Below are positions 1 to 10,842 of a DNA stretch of 64,000 nt, piece by piece (the first letter of the stretch is position 1; the number at the start of each line of letters is the position of its first letter). Source of the DNA: Chlorogloeopsis fritschii PCC 6912 (lineage in GTDB: Bacteria > Cyanobacteriota > Cyanobacteriia > Cyanobacteriales > Nostocaceae). The notes under the pieces are model-generated. The model worked only from the letters and a program-made list of their open reading frames with translations, did no database searches and was not told the origin of the DNA. Position numbers and translations under genes: made by a program. The stretch covers positions 1-64,000 of the forward strand of contig NZ_AJLN01000051.1 in assembly GCF_000317285.1 (NCBI RefSeq), given 5' to 3'.

Positions 1-75
1 ACTACTCTAAAAATTTGGTGAGCTGTTTTCGAGGTACACAAGTAGTAAAATTATGCTAAAATCAACGAGTTGTAA

Positions 76-148
76 CCAGGGTTGGCCGAGCGGTTGAGGC
101 AGCGAACTCATAATTCGCCCTAGGCAGGTTCAACTCCTGCACCCTGGA
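76..148 (+). tRNA. tRNA-Ile (CAU anticodon, Ile2 type)
   Basis: The sequence folds into a full cloverleaf. The acceptor arms are CCAGGGT and ACCCTGG, the anticodon stem GCGAA/TTCGC encloses loop CTCATAA, a 5-nt variable loop follows, and the T arm is GCAGG/CCTGC around TTCAACT. The anticodon is CAU. The loop CTCATAA matches what I remember of plastid and cyanobacterial tRNA-Ile(CAU), where C34 is modified to lysidine to read AUA. The initiator-type run of three G-C pairs in the anticodon stem is missing. Elongator tRNA-Met is the main alternative. CCA is not encoded. Confidence 0.8.
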
Positions 149-358
149 TTGATTTTTCATGAACTATAAAAAATACTAAATCAAGTTTATATCTACAAAT
201 ATAGTCCGGAATTTATGGAAGAGTTGAATAATCGCAAGGGTTTCACCATAATTGACGAAAACTCTTTGATTAATCAACCCCTTAACCAGCTTATTTTTAA
301 AACCAAAGCAGTAAAATCTGTTCAACAGTAAACTATTGACTGTTTTTCCTGACTTCTC

Positions 359-811
359 TTAGTCGGATTTGAGGCGAGATTGCATCTCCTCAAAACGATA
401 CTCGGTTCCTACTTTCAGTTGATTAGCATTCAAACGGGGAGACATTAACAGCGAAGTGTTATAAGGATTTGGTAAATCTGGTGTACGAAGATAAGGATCG
501 CTACTAACCTGTTGGTAGAGGACGTCTTGATAGACAATGTTGATTAATTCAGCATCTCGTGCAATTTTATTTTCTGGGAAGGAGTTTCGCAACAACGAAC
601 CAGGGCCGAGTATCAAGTCTATGTCGCTTTTAAAGTTGTTACCGTTGTGGAAATTGGGGGAATTTTCAAAAAAGGCTCGGTCAATTACTTCTGCGGGTAT
701 TTCATATTCATAATTGGGTGTTTGCGTCTCCTGTGCCACCACAGATGGGGCAGCGATCGCGCTAGCACACATAACCAATAAACCACCCAAGGCTTTTAAT
801 TTTAAAGCCAT
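359..811 (-). CDS. secreted hypothetical protein, 150 aa
   Basis: The N-terminus (MALKLKALGGLLVMCAS...) is a typical signal peptide with probable cleavage after AAPSVVAQ near residue 27. The mature part is about 120 residues, rich in Asn, Pro and Asp, with no recognisable domain or cysteine motif. An AGAGGAG ribosome binding site lies about 8 nt before the ATG, which supports the start. It stands alone between the tRNA and the divergent pyrE. I do not recognise the family. A periplasmic or exported cyanobacterial protein is the most that can be said. Confidence 0.6.
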   Translation of the reverse strand: MALKLKALGGLLVMCASAIAAPSVVAQETQTPNYEYEIPAEVIDRAFFENSPNFHNGNNFKSDIDLILGPGSLLRNSFPENKIARDAELINIVYQDVLYQQVSSDPYLRTPDLPNPYNTSLLMSPRLNANQLKVGTEYRFEEMQSRLKSD

Positions 812-1070
812 GTTTATTACTCCTCTTTGTTGGTACGAATTTTAACTTATGCTTATTCTCAGAACTCTTGGTAAGGCTGGTGCAAACAAAGTATGATTTA
901 CTGTCGGGCTTTATGTCCTACTGTGATGAGAAACATCACGCACAGAACATCTGAGTGCCTATAGCGATAACTAACTACTTATAGCTAGCTATCATCATAG
1001 TGATTTTTTTGTTACACCCTCTTACTTAGTAGTTCAACCTTTGGTTTAACACAATTTTTAAACTTTTGTA

Positions 1071-1685
1071 ATGACTTATCAAGCCAAAACCCTTACTCAG
1101 TCTGATTTTTGGGCAGATACTACCGATTTGAAAACCCTGCGTCACAAATTACTAGATTTATTTTGCCAACTGGCATATCAAGAGGGCGATTTTGTTCTCT
1201 CTTCCGGACAACCTAGCTCCTATTACATCAATGGCAAGCAGGTAACGCTTCATCCCCAAGGCGCTTTGGCAATTGGTCGTATTCTTTTTTCGCTCTTACC
1301 ACCTGATACCCAAGCAGTAGCGGGATTGACATTGGGGGCAGATCCGATCGTCAGTGCTGTGAGTGTGGTTTCTGCTTACGAACATCGCCCAATCCCAGCG
1401 TTGATTATTCGCAAAGAAGCTAAAGGACATGGGACAAAGGCATATATAGAAGGGCCGAATTTGCCAGAAGGTGCAAAAGTAGTGGTTTTGGAAGATGTTG
1501 TCACTACCGGACAATCTGCGATGAAAGCAGTTGAACGACTAAGAGCGGCAAATTATACTGTGAATCGGGTAATTTCACTGGTAGACCGCCAACAAGGTGG
1601 AGCAGAGTTTTACCAGTCGGTAGGGTTAGAATTTCAGACAGTGTTTACGATTGAGGAAATACAAGAGCGATACAAACAGCTTTAA
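1071..1685 (+). CDS. pyrE: orotate phosphoribosyltransferase
   Basis: This enzyme makes orotidine 5'-phosphate from orotate and PRPP in cytosolic pyrimidine synthesis. The 204-residue length is normal. The PRPP-binding motif VVVLEDVVTTGQSAMKAV lies near residues 139-156. The flexible-loop basic segment RKEAKGHGTKAYIEG precedes it, and the substrate segment SSGQPSSYYINGK is near residues 43-55. The first ATG fits the family start, although no strong ribosome binding site precedes it. The next gene is convergent and ends 21 bp downstream, so pyrE is probably monocistronic. Confidence 0.95.
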   Translation: MTYQAKTLTQSDFWADTTDLKTLRHKLLDLFCQLAYQEGDFVLSSGQPSSYYINGKQVTLHPQGALAIGRILFSLLPPDTQAVAGLTLGADPIVSAVSVVSAYEHRPIPALIIRKEAKGHGTKAYIEGPNLPEGAKVVVLEDVVTTGQSAMKAVERLRAANYTVNRVISLVDRQQGGAEFYQSVGLEFQTVFTIEEIQERYKQL

Positions 1686-1706
1686 GTAGATGGTAACTAC
1701 TCAAAA

Positions 1707-2984
1707 CTAAACTGCAAACTCATTCAAGATCCGATTAGCCTCCCTTAGCCCGGAGAGATAAGCGCCATGTACAGTAGATGGATACTGCTCTGAAGTTGCT
1801 TCTCCGGCGAATAAGAGGCGGTTTGCCACAGGTGCGGCTAGAGTAGCGCGATCGCTTGCTTTAGCGCCTATAGGCATTGTTAAATAGGAACCACAAGCAA
1901 AAGGATCGGCAGCCCATTGGGTTCTGATTACTATTTCTGGATTGGGTATATTATTCCCGTACATTCGACGCAGCACTTTCATTACCCGCTCTCCAACTTC
2001 TTCCTCAGATAAAGTCTCCAGACTGCGGGCAAATCTTCCGCCAGTTAAAGCCACTAACACAGGGACTTTAATATATCGGCTTAAATTCAAAAAGTCCGAG
2101 AAATCATTTGCCATCTGGCTAGCGTAGCCGATCGCGTCATAATTTTGTAACCAAAAAACTTTCGAGAACTTCAAAACTACCTTATTCAAAACTCCCATAT
2201 CCAGGCGATCGATAGCTGCAAGTTTGCTTTCAGGTAGGGGAGGAGAAAAAGTTACACTAGCAGATTTCAGTACTCCTAAAGGCAAAGTAATCACAACTGC
2301 ATCAGCTGAAAAAGTTCCAGAATCCGTTTTTACTGATACACTTTTATCGTCATATTTAATCTCAATTACTTTTTGTTGTAGCCGAATGTCAATACCTTTT
2401 GCCAATCGCTGGATAATTTCTTCATATCCGTTAGTAATTAGGTAATTACCACCTGAAAAAGTTGCGTATTCATCCCATTCCCAAAGCGAGTAACTGTCTA
2501 AATCTGTTCCTTCTTGTACTTCTCGCCCAGTAAAAAACCATTTCATTAGAGTTTTTTGTAGGGGAGAAAATTCTTTTTCTATTAATATACGTTGTATTGC
2601 TTCAGCGACTGAAATATCTTGTTTTAAATTCTTACCTAAAGCTTTAGCTTGCCCAAAAATTTGCTTGTACAGTAAACGAGCCTTTTCTAACTCTTTTACT
2701 TCCACAAGTTCACCATTGCTGCCGTAAACAGGAATATTTTCAAAGTCAGTATGCTGAATGCGAACTTTAAAATCTTGCGCTAGTTGAGTAATCGGATTTT
2801 TATTGATTCCATGAATCCAAGAAGCACCTAAATCGACAGGAAAACCAAATTTTTTATTAGTATAAATTCTACCGCCAATACGATTTCGAGCTTCTAAAAT
2901 TGTGACTGAAAAACCATGAGAATAAAGTTCGCGAGCAACTGCTAAACCAGCGATACCTGCACCAATTATTAAAATATTTGTCAT
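1707..2984 (-). CDS. FAD-dependent amine oxidase (monoamine/polyamine oxidase family)
   Basis: The Rossmann FAD-binding motif IIGAGIAGLAVARELYSHG lies at the N-terminus, followed by the GG motif of flavin amine oxidases (EARNRIGGRIYT). The C-terminal FAD contact LLFAGEATSEQYPSTVHGAY is also present. The protein is 425 residues, usual for the family. The family oxidises primary amines or polyamines to aldehyde, ammonia and H2O2; the substrate cannot be told from sequence. An in-frame GTG lies 4 codons upstream, but I chose the ATG because GGTGAG sits just before it at suitable spacing. It ends 21 bp from pyrE in convergent orientation. Confidence 0.88.
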   Translation of the reverse strand: MTNILIIGAGIAGLAVARELYSHGFSVTILEARNRIGGRIYTNKKFGFPVDLGASWIHGINKNPITQLAQDFKVRIQHTDFENIPVYGSNGELVEVKELEKARLLYKQIFGQAKALGKNLKQDISVAEAIQRILIEKEFSPLQKTLMKWFFTGREVQEGTDLDSYSLWEWDEYATFSGGNYLITNGYEEIIQRLAKGIDIRLQQKVIEIKYDDKSVSVKTDSGTFSADAVVITLPLGVLKSASVTFSPPLPESKLAAIDRLDMGVLNKVVLKFSKVFWLQNYDAIGYASQMANDFSDFLNLSRYIKVPVLVALTGGRFARSLETLSEEEVGERVMKVLRRMYGNNIPNPEIVIRTQWAADPFACGSYLTMPIGAKASDRATLAAPVANRLLFAGEATSEQYPSTVHGAYLSGLREANRILNEFAV

Positions 2985-3082
2985 GCTCAATCTCACCCTT
3001 AAAAACGCAGAGGTTAACAGAGAAATTCTCCCTATCCCTCTACGTTATTTACAGCGTTTTTCAAATGATTAGACAACAAATC

Positions 3083-3153
3083 GTAGGGTGGGCATTGTCG
3101 TTAAAGCCCATGTGGTAAACATTGGAGATATTGGTAAGCAATGCCCACCTTAC
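3083..3153. repeat. dispersed palindromic element, family A copy 1
   Basis: The outer ends GTAGGGTGGGCATTG and CAATGCCCACCTTAC are inverted repeats around a central AT-richer stretch. The same ends occur at 18428-18494 and 50198-50264, with damaged copies near 29658 and 34212. It lies between thiC and the amine oxidase gene, both minus strand. No coding capacity is visible; it looks like a MITE-sized hairpin repeat. Confidence 0.75.
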
Positions 3154-3172
3154 AGAAAACTGCTGTAAAAGG

Positions 3173-4648
<1,476 letters not shown>

Positions 4649-4761
4649 GGTAGTGATTGTACCACTTTGTTTATGGCTGGGCGCAAGGATGTTAACAAAT
4701 TATTAAGAGGTGATGATGGGAGCACCAAGCTTTTTTACTACAAAAGCGATCGCTTTTCTAT

Positions 4762-5634
4762 TTAACCACCAGGTACTACAGGGCGCTGACCTCTCTGAAA
4801 CCTTTCCCATGACTGCCGCAGGGCTGTAGGGGCTGGATGCTTGGCATCATAAACTACGATCACATTTGTCAGACGGCGTTTAGCAGGAATCAAAATTTTA
4901 CCACTGGCGGCTAAAGCTCTAGATGTTCCTCCATCTAAGTTCATCGCTTCATAACAACCAATTGCTCTCATTGCTCTTGCTTCTTGCTCTAAAGTAATTG
5001 GCTTCTCGAAATGTACTAATATCAATTTTTTTCCACTAGCCGGAAATCCGATCGCTGCACGTGTAGCTATACCTAAAACATGGGGATCTTTGAAACCCTC
5101 TAATTTTGGTTTCACCCAGATTTTTCCGCGTCTTAGCAATCGAGGGCCACAAGTGATAGAAAACCAATGTTCTTTCCATTTGGGTTTGCCATCAACCCGT
5201 GCTGTTACCATTTCCGGTTTATTTCCTACTCGTAAGCCCAAAGTCGTGCCAAAATTTTCCCACTTACTATACTTAAGAAATCTTCCTCCCGCCACCATGT
5301 TGCCCATGACAGTTTTACGGGAGCTTTTAGCAAAAAATGTACCATTAGCAACAACCGCAGCACGAGAGCGAGCTACCATTCGACTAAACTCCTCGTCACC
5401 ATTACTACGTTGTGCTGAATTAGCAAAAGTTGCATTATTAGCTAAACCAATAGTAATAAAGGTTTTGGGATCGGTGAGGTCAATAATCACTCGATAAAAA
5501 GAGATACCATTAATCTTTCCCTTATTTACTTGTATAGTTTTAGCAGCCGCTGGCTGTAACATTGTGAAACCTTTAGCCAAACCAGCACCTGCTAACAACA
5601 GGAAAGACCGACGGCACATCTTGGAAATTGCCAT
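4762..5634 (-). CDS. phosphodiester glycosidase (NAGPA/DUF2233) family protein
   Basis: The N-terminus (MCRRSFLLLAGAGLAKGF...) looks like a signal peptide, possibly twin-arginine-like (RRSFLLL). The rest matches the phosphodiester glycosidase fold: NGTFFAKSS near residue 95, the block VMGNMVAGG, and the signature NLDGGTSRALA near residue 240. Family members remove exposed N-acetylglucosamine or related sugars from phosphodiesters; the bacterial substrate is usually unknown. From the ATG it is 290 residues. A GTG 5 codons upstream is an alternative start. It is probably exported and monocistronic. Confidence 0.8.
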   Translation of the reverse strand: MAISKMCRRSFLLLAGAGLAKGFTMLQPAAAKTIQVNKGKINGISFYRVIIDLTDPKTFITIGLANNATFANSAQRSNGDEEFSRMVARSRAAVVANGTFFAKSSRKTVMGNMVAGGRFLKYSKWENFGTTLGLRVGNKPEMVTARVDGKPKWKEHWFSITCGPRLLRRGKIWVKPKLEGFKDPHVLGIATRAAIGFPASGKKLILVHFEKPITLEQEARAMRAIGCYEAMNLDGGTSRALAASGKILIPAKRRLTNVIVVYDAKHPAPTALRQSWERFQRGQRPVVPGG

Positions 5635-5740
5635 AATATAAATTCTCACTCGATTGTCTTAATTGAAATACCTAAACCCTTGCTAATTCTGTCAATGTGG
5701 AAGCAAGATGACAGCAATGGGGAGAGGGGGGAGTGGGAGA

Positions 5741-5790
5741 GGGGACAGGGAACAGGGTACAGGGAACAGGGAACAGGGGACAGGGGGACA
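5741..5790. repeat. heptanucleotide tandem repeat (STRR type)
   Basis: Seven consecutive units of about 7 bp, variants of GGGAACA (GGGGACA, GGGTACA), follow one another, the last with an extra G. Such short tandemly repeated heptamers are characteristic of filamentous cyanobacteria. The tract lies in the divergent intergenic region between the phosphodiester glycosidase gene and the pseudouridine synthase gene. Confidence 0.85.
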
Positions 5791-5812
5791 AGGAGAGGGG
5801 GAGAAATTTTAC

Positions 5813-5832
5813 AGACGCGATTAATTGCGTCT
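5813..5832. repeat. small palindrome AGACGCGA...TTGCGTCT
   Basis: AGACGCGATTAATTGCGTCT is a near-perfect inverted repeat. A sibling with a related stem (AGACGCGCA/TGCGCGTCT) occurs at 20004-20023, and a weaker relative near 32201-32225. It is intergenic and carries no T-run. Confidence 0.6.
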
Positions 5833-5860
5833 CTACCCAATGACAAATGACCAATGACCA

Positions 5861-6478
5861 ATGACTAACCACTATCGATACATTCTCTTCTACAAACCTT
5901 ATGGCGTCCTTAGCCAATTTACTCAAGACACTCCGACTCGTAGGACGTTAAAAGACTATATCCAAGTTCCAGATGTGTATCCTGTGGGGCGTTTGGACTG
6001 GGATAGTGAGGGTTTGCTGCTGCTGACAAACCACGGACAATTGCAACATCGCCTTTGCGATCCTCGGTTTGGACATGAACGTACTTATTTGGTACAAGTT
6101 GAACGAATTCCCGATCAAGCTGCTCTCAAACAGTTAGAAGCAGGTGTGTTAATTAAAGATTACCGCACTCGACCCGCAAAGGTGCGACTTTTGAGCGAAG
6201 AACCTTCCTTAAGCGATCGCGATCCGCCAATTAGATTTCGCAAAACTGTACCGACAGCATGGTTGGAGATGAAATTGACAGAGGGGAAAAATCGGCAAGT
6301 GCGGCGGATGACCGCAGTTGTGGGATTTCCAACCTTAAGACTTGTGCGGGTAGCGATCGCTCACTTACAAATAGATGGCCTCCAACCAGGACAATGGCGT
6401 GACCTCACCTCCAGAGAATCACAATTGTTACAGAATTTGATGTTTTCAGGTCACTTGTTAAAAAAGCATAAATACTGA
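5861..6478 (+). CDS. RluE/RsuA-family rRNA pseudouridine synthase
   Basis: This enzyme should isomerise a uridine in rRNA; RluE in E. coli acts on 23S U2457. The catalytic motif VGRLDWDSEGLLLLTN contains the family aspartate at about residue 46, and the C-terminal block EGKNRQVRRM is typical. At 205 residues without an S4 domain it is RluE-like rather than full RsuA. The ATG lies inside AATGACC-type heptamer repeats (about 5834-5863), so the start was chosen because homology begins straight after (YRYILFYKPYGVLSQF). Confidence 0.88.
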   Translation: MTNHYRYILFYKPYGVLSQFTQDTPTRRTLKDYIQVPDVYPVGRLDWDSEGLLLLTNHGQLQHRLCDPRFGHERTYLVQVERIPDQAALKQLEAGVLIKDYRTRPAKVRLLSEEPSLSDRDPPIRFRKTVPTAWLEMKLTEGKNRQVRRMTAVVGFPTLRLVRVAIAHLQIDGLQPGQWRDLTSRESQLLQNLMFSGHLLKKHKY

Positions 6479-6719
6479 TAGTAAAAGTTATAAAGTTAAC
6501 TATTCTTTTTTTAAATTCAAAATCAATGCAATTTGTCAAATACCTGAAATCTAATGTTTGGAGTTACTAGTTAGAGCAGTTTACAGGAAATAAGAGATTA
6601 TGTTCGTTACATAAATTTTTATTCATGATTTTGCCCAAAAATTACGCTATAAGCAGTATAATGATTTTCTCTTTTTTTTGCCTAGTTAACACCAGCGCTT
6701 GGGTGCAAGTTTAAGTCTT

Positions 6720-8390
6720 ATGAGCCTTAATCAGCCATCTAGCTGGCATCATTCCTGCCAAGAACAACATAATATAGTGCCTGTACCACCTGCACGCTTG
6801 GAACTTGTACCTGAACGAGCCTCCGATGTAGAACTTTGCACAGCAGAAATTTGGCGTCGCACTCAAGAGGAACTCTTCTGGTATCGGAATTTGTATGAAA
6901 ATATTCCTTGCGTATACTTAACTTTGGATCGAACAGGGATAATTTTATCTGTGAACAAGCTGGGTGCAAACAGCCTCGGTTATTCCCCAGAAGAACTAAT
7001 ACAAAAGCCTGTTTTTAACTTATTCGCTCAGTCTGAACAACAGAGGTTATTTCATGCTTTGATGGGATTGTTTAAGGGAGCGCCAGAGAGTGAAGCTAAT
7101 TGGGAATTTCGGTTGAACTGTCCTGCCAGTAAAATGCAATGGGCAAAAGTGGTAGCGCGGATATTAGATTCTGGAAAGGATAATCAACAGATCCTAATGT
7201 TATTTGAAGACATCACTGCTGAGAAAATTTTTGATCGTGGCTGCCAAGAAAATGAACACCACCTGCACGTCATAGCCAATACATTACCAGTAATGTTGTG
7301 GGTGGCTGGCTGTGAAGGTGTATGCAATTTTTTAAATCAATCATGGATAGACTTCACCGGAATTAGCAAACAGCAACAAGAATTTAGCTGGTTAGAGCAA
7401 GTTCATCCTGAAGATAAAGACTTTTGTAAGCAAACTTTTGAATCTGCATTTAATAAACGTGCAAAATTTCATATAGAACATCGCTTAAAGCATATAGATG
7501 GAGAGTATCGTTGGATTTTAAATACAGGTGTTCCATGGTTTACTTCCAGTGGTAATTTTATCGGTTACATAGGGTCTGCAATTGATATCACAGAACGTAA
7601 GTTAGCAGAAATTTCTTTGAAAGAAAGCCAAAAAGCAGCACAAAAACAATTAGAAGAAATAGAAAAATTCAATCGTCTTAAAGATGAATTTCTTAGTACA
7701 GTTTCCCACGAATTACGTACACCTCTAACTAACATGAAAATGGCGATCCAAATGATGGGAATTGCACTAGATAAAGAACATAATTTATTATTAGAAATGG
7801 CAAAGCCATATGCTGAACGCTCAAAATTTGCTCGTTATTTCCAAATTTTAAATAATGAATGCGAACGAGAAATCAATTTAATTAATAACTTTCTAGATTT
7901 ACAGCGTCTAGATACCACCACTAAACCTTTAGTGTTGGAAAAAATTCAAGTCAATGAGTGGTTGGAGCGAGTAGTGGAGCTATATAAAGCACGTAACCGC
8001 AATAGCTGTAAACACAATTTAAACCTGAAGATTGCTTCCAATCTTCCTCCCTTACTGTGCGATCCATTTAGTCTAGAACGCATTTTGATAGAATTACTGA
8101 CTAATGCTTGTAAATTCAGTCCACCAGATGCAGAAATCATCGTTGCTGCCCAAGCAAAATTCAATAGCATTCAACTACAAGTAAGCAATTATGGTGTAGA
8201 AATACCTGCATCTGAATTACCGCGTATTTTTGAAAAGTTTTACCGCATTCCCAGTAATGACCCTTGGAAACAGGGAGGAACAGGATTAGGACTAGCATTG
8301 GTACAAAAGCTTACTAAGTATTTAGGAGGAACAATAGAGGTTCAAAGTGGGTCAAACTGTACCTGTCTAACTGTGCAACTACCACTTTGA
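6720..8390 (+). CDS. PAS-domain sensor histidine kinase
   Basis: The product is 556 residues and soluble, with no membrane segment. There are two PAS regions: one near 50-165 and one near 185-300 ending in a PAC-like block (IGYIGSAIDITERK). A short coiled linker follows, then the dimerisation domain with phosphoacceptor H330 in STVSHELRTPL and an ATPase domain with N box ELLTNACKFSP and G2 box GTGLGLALVQK. There is no receiver domain or adjacent regulator, so it is an orphan kinase. The first ATG is preferred to a TTG 7 codons upstream. The signal sensed is unknown. Confidence 0.88.
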   Translation: MSLNQPSSWHHSCQEQHNIVPVPPARLELVPERASDVELCTAEIWRRTQEELFWYRNLYENIPCVYLTLDRTGIILSVNKLGANSLGYSPEELIQKPVFNLFAQSEQQRLFHALMGLFKGAPESEANWEFRLNCPASKMQWAKVVARILDSGKDNQQILMLFEDITAEKIFDRGCQENEHHLHVIANTLPVMLWVAGCEGVCNFLNQSWIDFTGISKQQQEFSWLEQVHPEDKDFCKQTFESAFNKRAKFHIEHRLKHIDGEYRWILNTGVPWFTSSGNFIGYIGSAIDITERKLAEISLKESQKAAQKQLEEIEKFNRLKDEFLSTVSHELRTPLTNMKMAIQMMGIALDKEHNLLLEMAKPYAERSKFARYFQILNNECEREINLINNFLDLQRLDTTTKPLVLEKIQVNEWLERVVELYKARNRNSCKHNLNLKIASNLPPLLCDPFSLERILIELLTNACKFSPPDAEIIVAAQAKFNSIQLQVSNYGVEIPASELPRIFEKFYRIPSNDPWKQGGTGLGLALVQKLTKYLGGTIEVQSGSNCTCLTVQLPL

Positions 8391-8667
8391 GGTGAGAATC
8401 CAATAGGAGCGGAAGCTTTTAAAAAATAAAGCCTCACCAATAAATATTACAATCCAGTCCCAAACTCCAGAGGTGGTTACAATTATCGGTAAGAACTTGT
8501 CTAGTCTAAATCTAACTAGACTATGCGTAAAAATTAAGACTGCCACAAAAACCTACTTATGAAACTACAATCATTTGTAGATCTACGACAAGTAGTAGTG
8601 TCAACTGTGGCACCTTAGATTGTAGTGGTTAAAAGCACCTTGGAGCGGGAATTAAGGAACTTCCACA

Positions 8668-10842
8668 ATGCTGATTTGCCCTCAGTGTAAATTTGAAAAC
8701 CCCAATACTAACAAATTTTGTCAAAACTGTGGGGCGTCCCTAACCCACAAGGTCTGTCCTGAATGCAATGCTGATGTACCTTTGAATGCACAAACTTGTC
8801 ATAACTGCGGTGCAGAATGTGGCACAATTTGGTGGGCTATTATTGCCAAAGTTGAGAATTTTGTCATCGGGGAAGCAGATTTTGATAATATCGAGAAACA
8901 AAGACAAGATGAGCCAGAATCTTCGCTTTTTGCGCTCGATGGCATTCACGAAGCGTGTCCGGAGAACGTAGATTCAGAAAGTATTTCCCCCGTGGGAGAT
9001 GGGAAACAGCTTCTGCAGCCAGAGAGTGGCGGGCAAGTAATGAAGCCGGAGGAAGAACTGGAGAGTGAAAATGTTCCCACCTTACCTACTCCCCCCGTCT
9101 CGGTGTCTACTTCAGCCTCATCTTCTTTCCCAGAAGGTTCTTACTTAGATTTACAGCAACGCTATAAATTGCTAGAACTGCTACCAAATTTGGAGGAAAT
9201 GCCTGCTAATACTCAGTGGTGTGTACGGGTATTAGACTGTCAGCCTTATCAAATTTCACTCCTAGAGGCAATGGCAACAAATCAGTATCAGGAACTAGCA
9301 ACGTCATCACAATCGGCTGTTAGTCTTCCTTACCTTGCTAAAGCTTATGTTGCCCTCCAACCCTACACAAACCAAGGTATACCCCCAATTCACGATGCAT
9401 GGCAGCAGGGGGATATACAGGTAGTACTGCTCGAAGATCGCGATCGCTGGTTGTATCTACTCGACTTGTGGCGCGATGACAAAACGAGTTCTTTGCAGCT
9501 CGTTAACTATTTGTATCAGATGACCCGACTCTGGGCATTACTAGAACCATTTAATTGCCGTCAAAGTCTTTTGGAGTTGCCGAATCTGCGGTTAGATGAA
9601 GACCAAGCACTAGCATTACAAATGTTGTATGTGGAGCCATTAAAAAATACCCCAGCAACTCCATTAACAAACACCACATCTGGAGAAGATTTCAGCATCC
9701 AAACTTTAGGGCGTGTTTGGCAGAAACTCTTTAAAGAGTCTCAACGTACTCAATTTGGCTCTTTATTAGAACTTTTAGGAGATTTAGAGATTGGCAATAT
9801 TCAGACCTTGCTAGAATTACAATCACGTTTGCAGGCGATCGCTTCTGAACTGCAAACTCCCTCTAGTACAAACAAACCAAATATGACATCTGCGGCAAAT
9901 CAAGATCATGACTCACCGCCAATTCTGCAATTAAATGAACAAGAAGAGGATACTGCCACAAAACTTATTGATGACTTGCCAACGGTGGTACTGCCAATGC
10001 AGTTAATCAGCCTGGAACACGCTGGACTTACCGATGTTGGAAGGCAAAGACATCACAACGAAGACTACTTTGGCATCGACACCAAAATTGCCAAGCTAGA
10101 ATTGCCCAATACTCGCAATTTACAAGCACGTGCTTTGTACATTCTTTGCGATGGGATGGGAGGGCACGCTGGTGGCGAGGTAGCCAGTGCTTTAGCAGTA
10201 AACACCGTGCGCCAATACTTTAAAACTAATTGGATTGCTAGCGAATTGCCTACAGAAGACCAAATCCGCGAGGCAATACGACAAGCTAACCAGGCAATTT
10301 ACGATGTCAACCAACAAGATGCCCGCTCTGGTATCGGACGCATGGGTACTACTTTAATCATGCTCTTAATCCAAAATACTCAAGCAGCGGTGGCTCATGT
10401 TGGTGATAGCCGCCTCTACTGCGTAACTCGCAAAAGAGGTTTAGAACAATTAACCGTGGATCACGAAGTAGGTCAACGGGAGATTTCCCGCGGGGTAGAA
10501 CCTAACGTGGCTTATGCTCGTCCAGATGCTTACCAGCTTACCCAAGCTCTTGGGCCGCGAGATGAAAACTTTATCATTCCTGATGTTAAATTTTTTGAAA
10601 TCTCTGAAGATAGTTTGTTTGTCCTGGCTTCAGACGGTTTGTCGGATAATGATTTACTAGAAACTAATTGGCAGAATCATCTACTTCCCTTGCTTAGTTC
10701 GGGTGTGAATTTAGAGGATGGCATCCGAGATTTAATTAATGTGGCAAACGATTACAATGGTCATGATAACATCACCGTTGTGCTTGTACGGGCCAAAGTA
10801 CGCCCCGCTCTGGAAAGTCAAAAGGAAATAGTTACTGGTTAA
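8668..10842 (+). CDS. PP2C-type Ser/Thr phosphatase with N-terminal double zinc ribbon
   Basis: Residues 1-50 carry two zinc-ribbon units (CPQCKFENPNTNKFCQNCG and CPECNADVPLNAQTCHNCG). Residues 60-440 are a variable, partly low-complexity region, and about 451-715 are a PP2C domain. The PP2C metal motifs are present: GRQRHHNEDYFG, LCDGMGGHAGGE, GTTLIMLL, VAHVGDSRLY and ASDGLSDND. It should dephosphorylate phospho-Ser/Thr proteins using Mn or Mg. The next gene, 371 bp downstream on the same strand, is an FHA-protein kinase, so the two probably form an opposing pair. Confidence 0.9.
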   Translation: MLICPQCKFENPNTNKFCQNCGASLTHKVCPECNADVPLNAQTCHNCGAECGTIWWAIIAKVENFVIGEADFDNIEKQRQDEPESSLFALDGIHEACPENVDSESISPVGDGKQLLQPESGGQVMKPEEELESENVPTLPTPPVSVSTSASSSFPEGSYLDLQQRYKLLELLPNLEEMPANTQWCVRVLDCQPYQISLLEAMATNQYQELATSSQSAVSLPYLAKAYVALQPYTNQGIPPIHDAWQQGDIQVVLLEDRDRWLYLLDLWRDDKTSSLQLVNYLYQMTRLWALLEPFNCRQSLLELPNLRLDEDQALALQMLYVEPLKNTPATPLTNTTSGEDFSIQTLGRVWQKLFKESQRTQFGSLLELLGDLEIGNIQTLLELQSRLQAIASELQTPSSTNKPNMTSAANQDHDSPPILQLNEQEEDTATKLIDDLPTVVLPMQLISLEHAGLTDVGRQRHHNEDYFGIDTKIAKLELPNTRNLQARALYILCDGMGGHAGGEVASALAVNTVRQYFKTNWIASELPTEDQIREAIRQANQAIYDVNQQDARSGIGRMGTTLIMLLIQNTQAAVAHVGDSRLYCVTRKRGLEQLTVDHEVGQREISRGVEPNVAYARPDAYQLTQALGPRDENFIIPDVKFFEISEDSLFVLASDGLSDNDLLETNWQNHLLPLLSSGVNLEDGIRDLINVANDYNGHDNITVVLVRAKVRPALESQKEIVTG

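Noticed and set aside
914-945. CRP-like site before pyrE (TGTGATGAGAAACATCACG)
   Set aside because: The half-site spacing is 9 bp instead of the 6 bp expected for TGTGA-N6-TCACA, so it is better seen as a small hairpin.
5741-5790. CRISPR array
   Set aside because: Units are only 7 bp and contiguous with no spacers; they are STRR-type heptamers. No other array-like pattern or cas gene was seen in the window.
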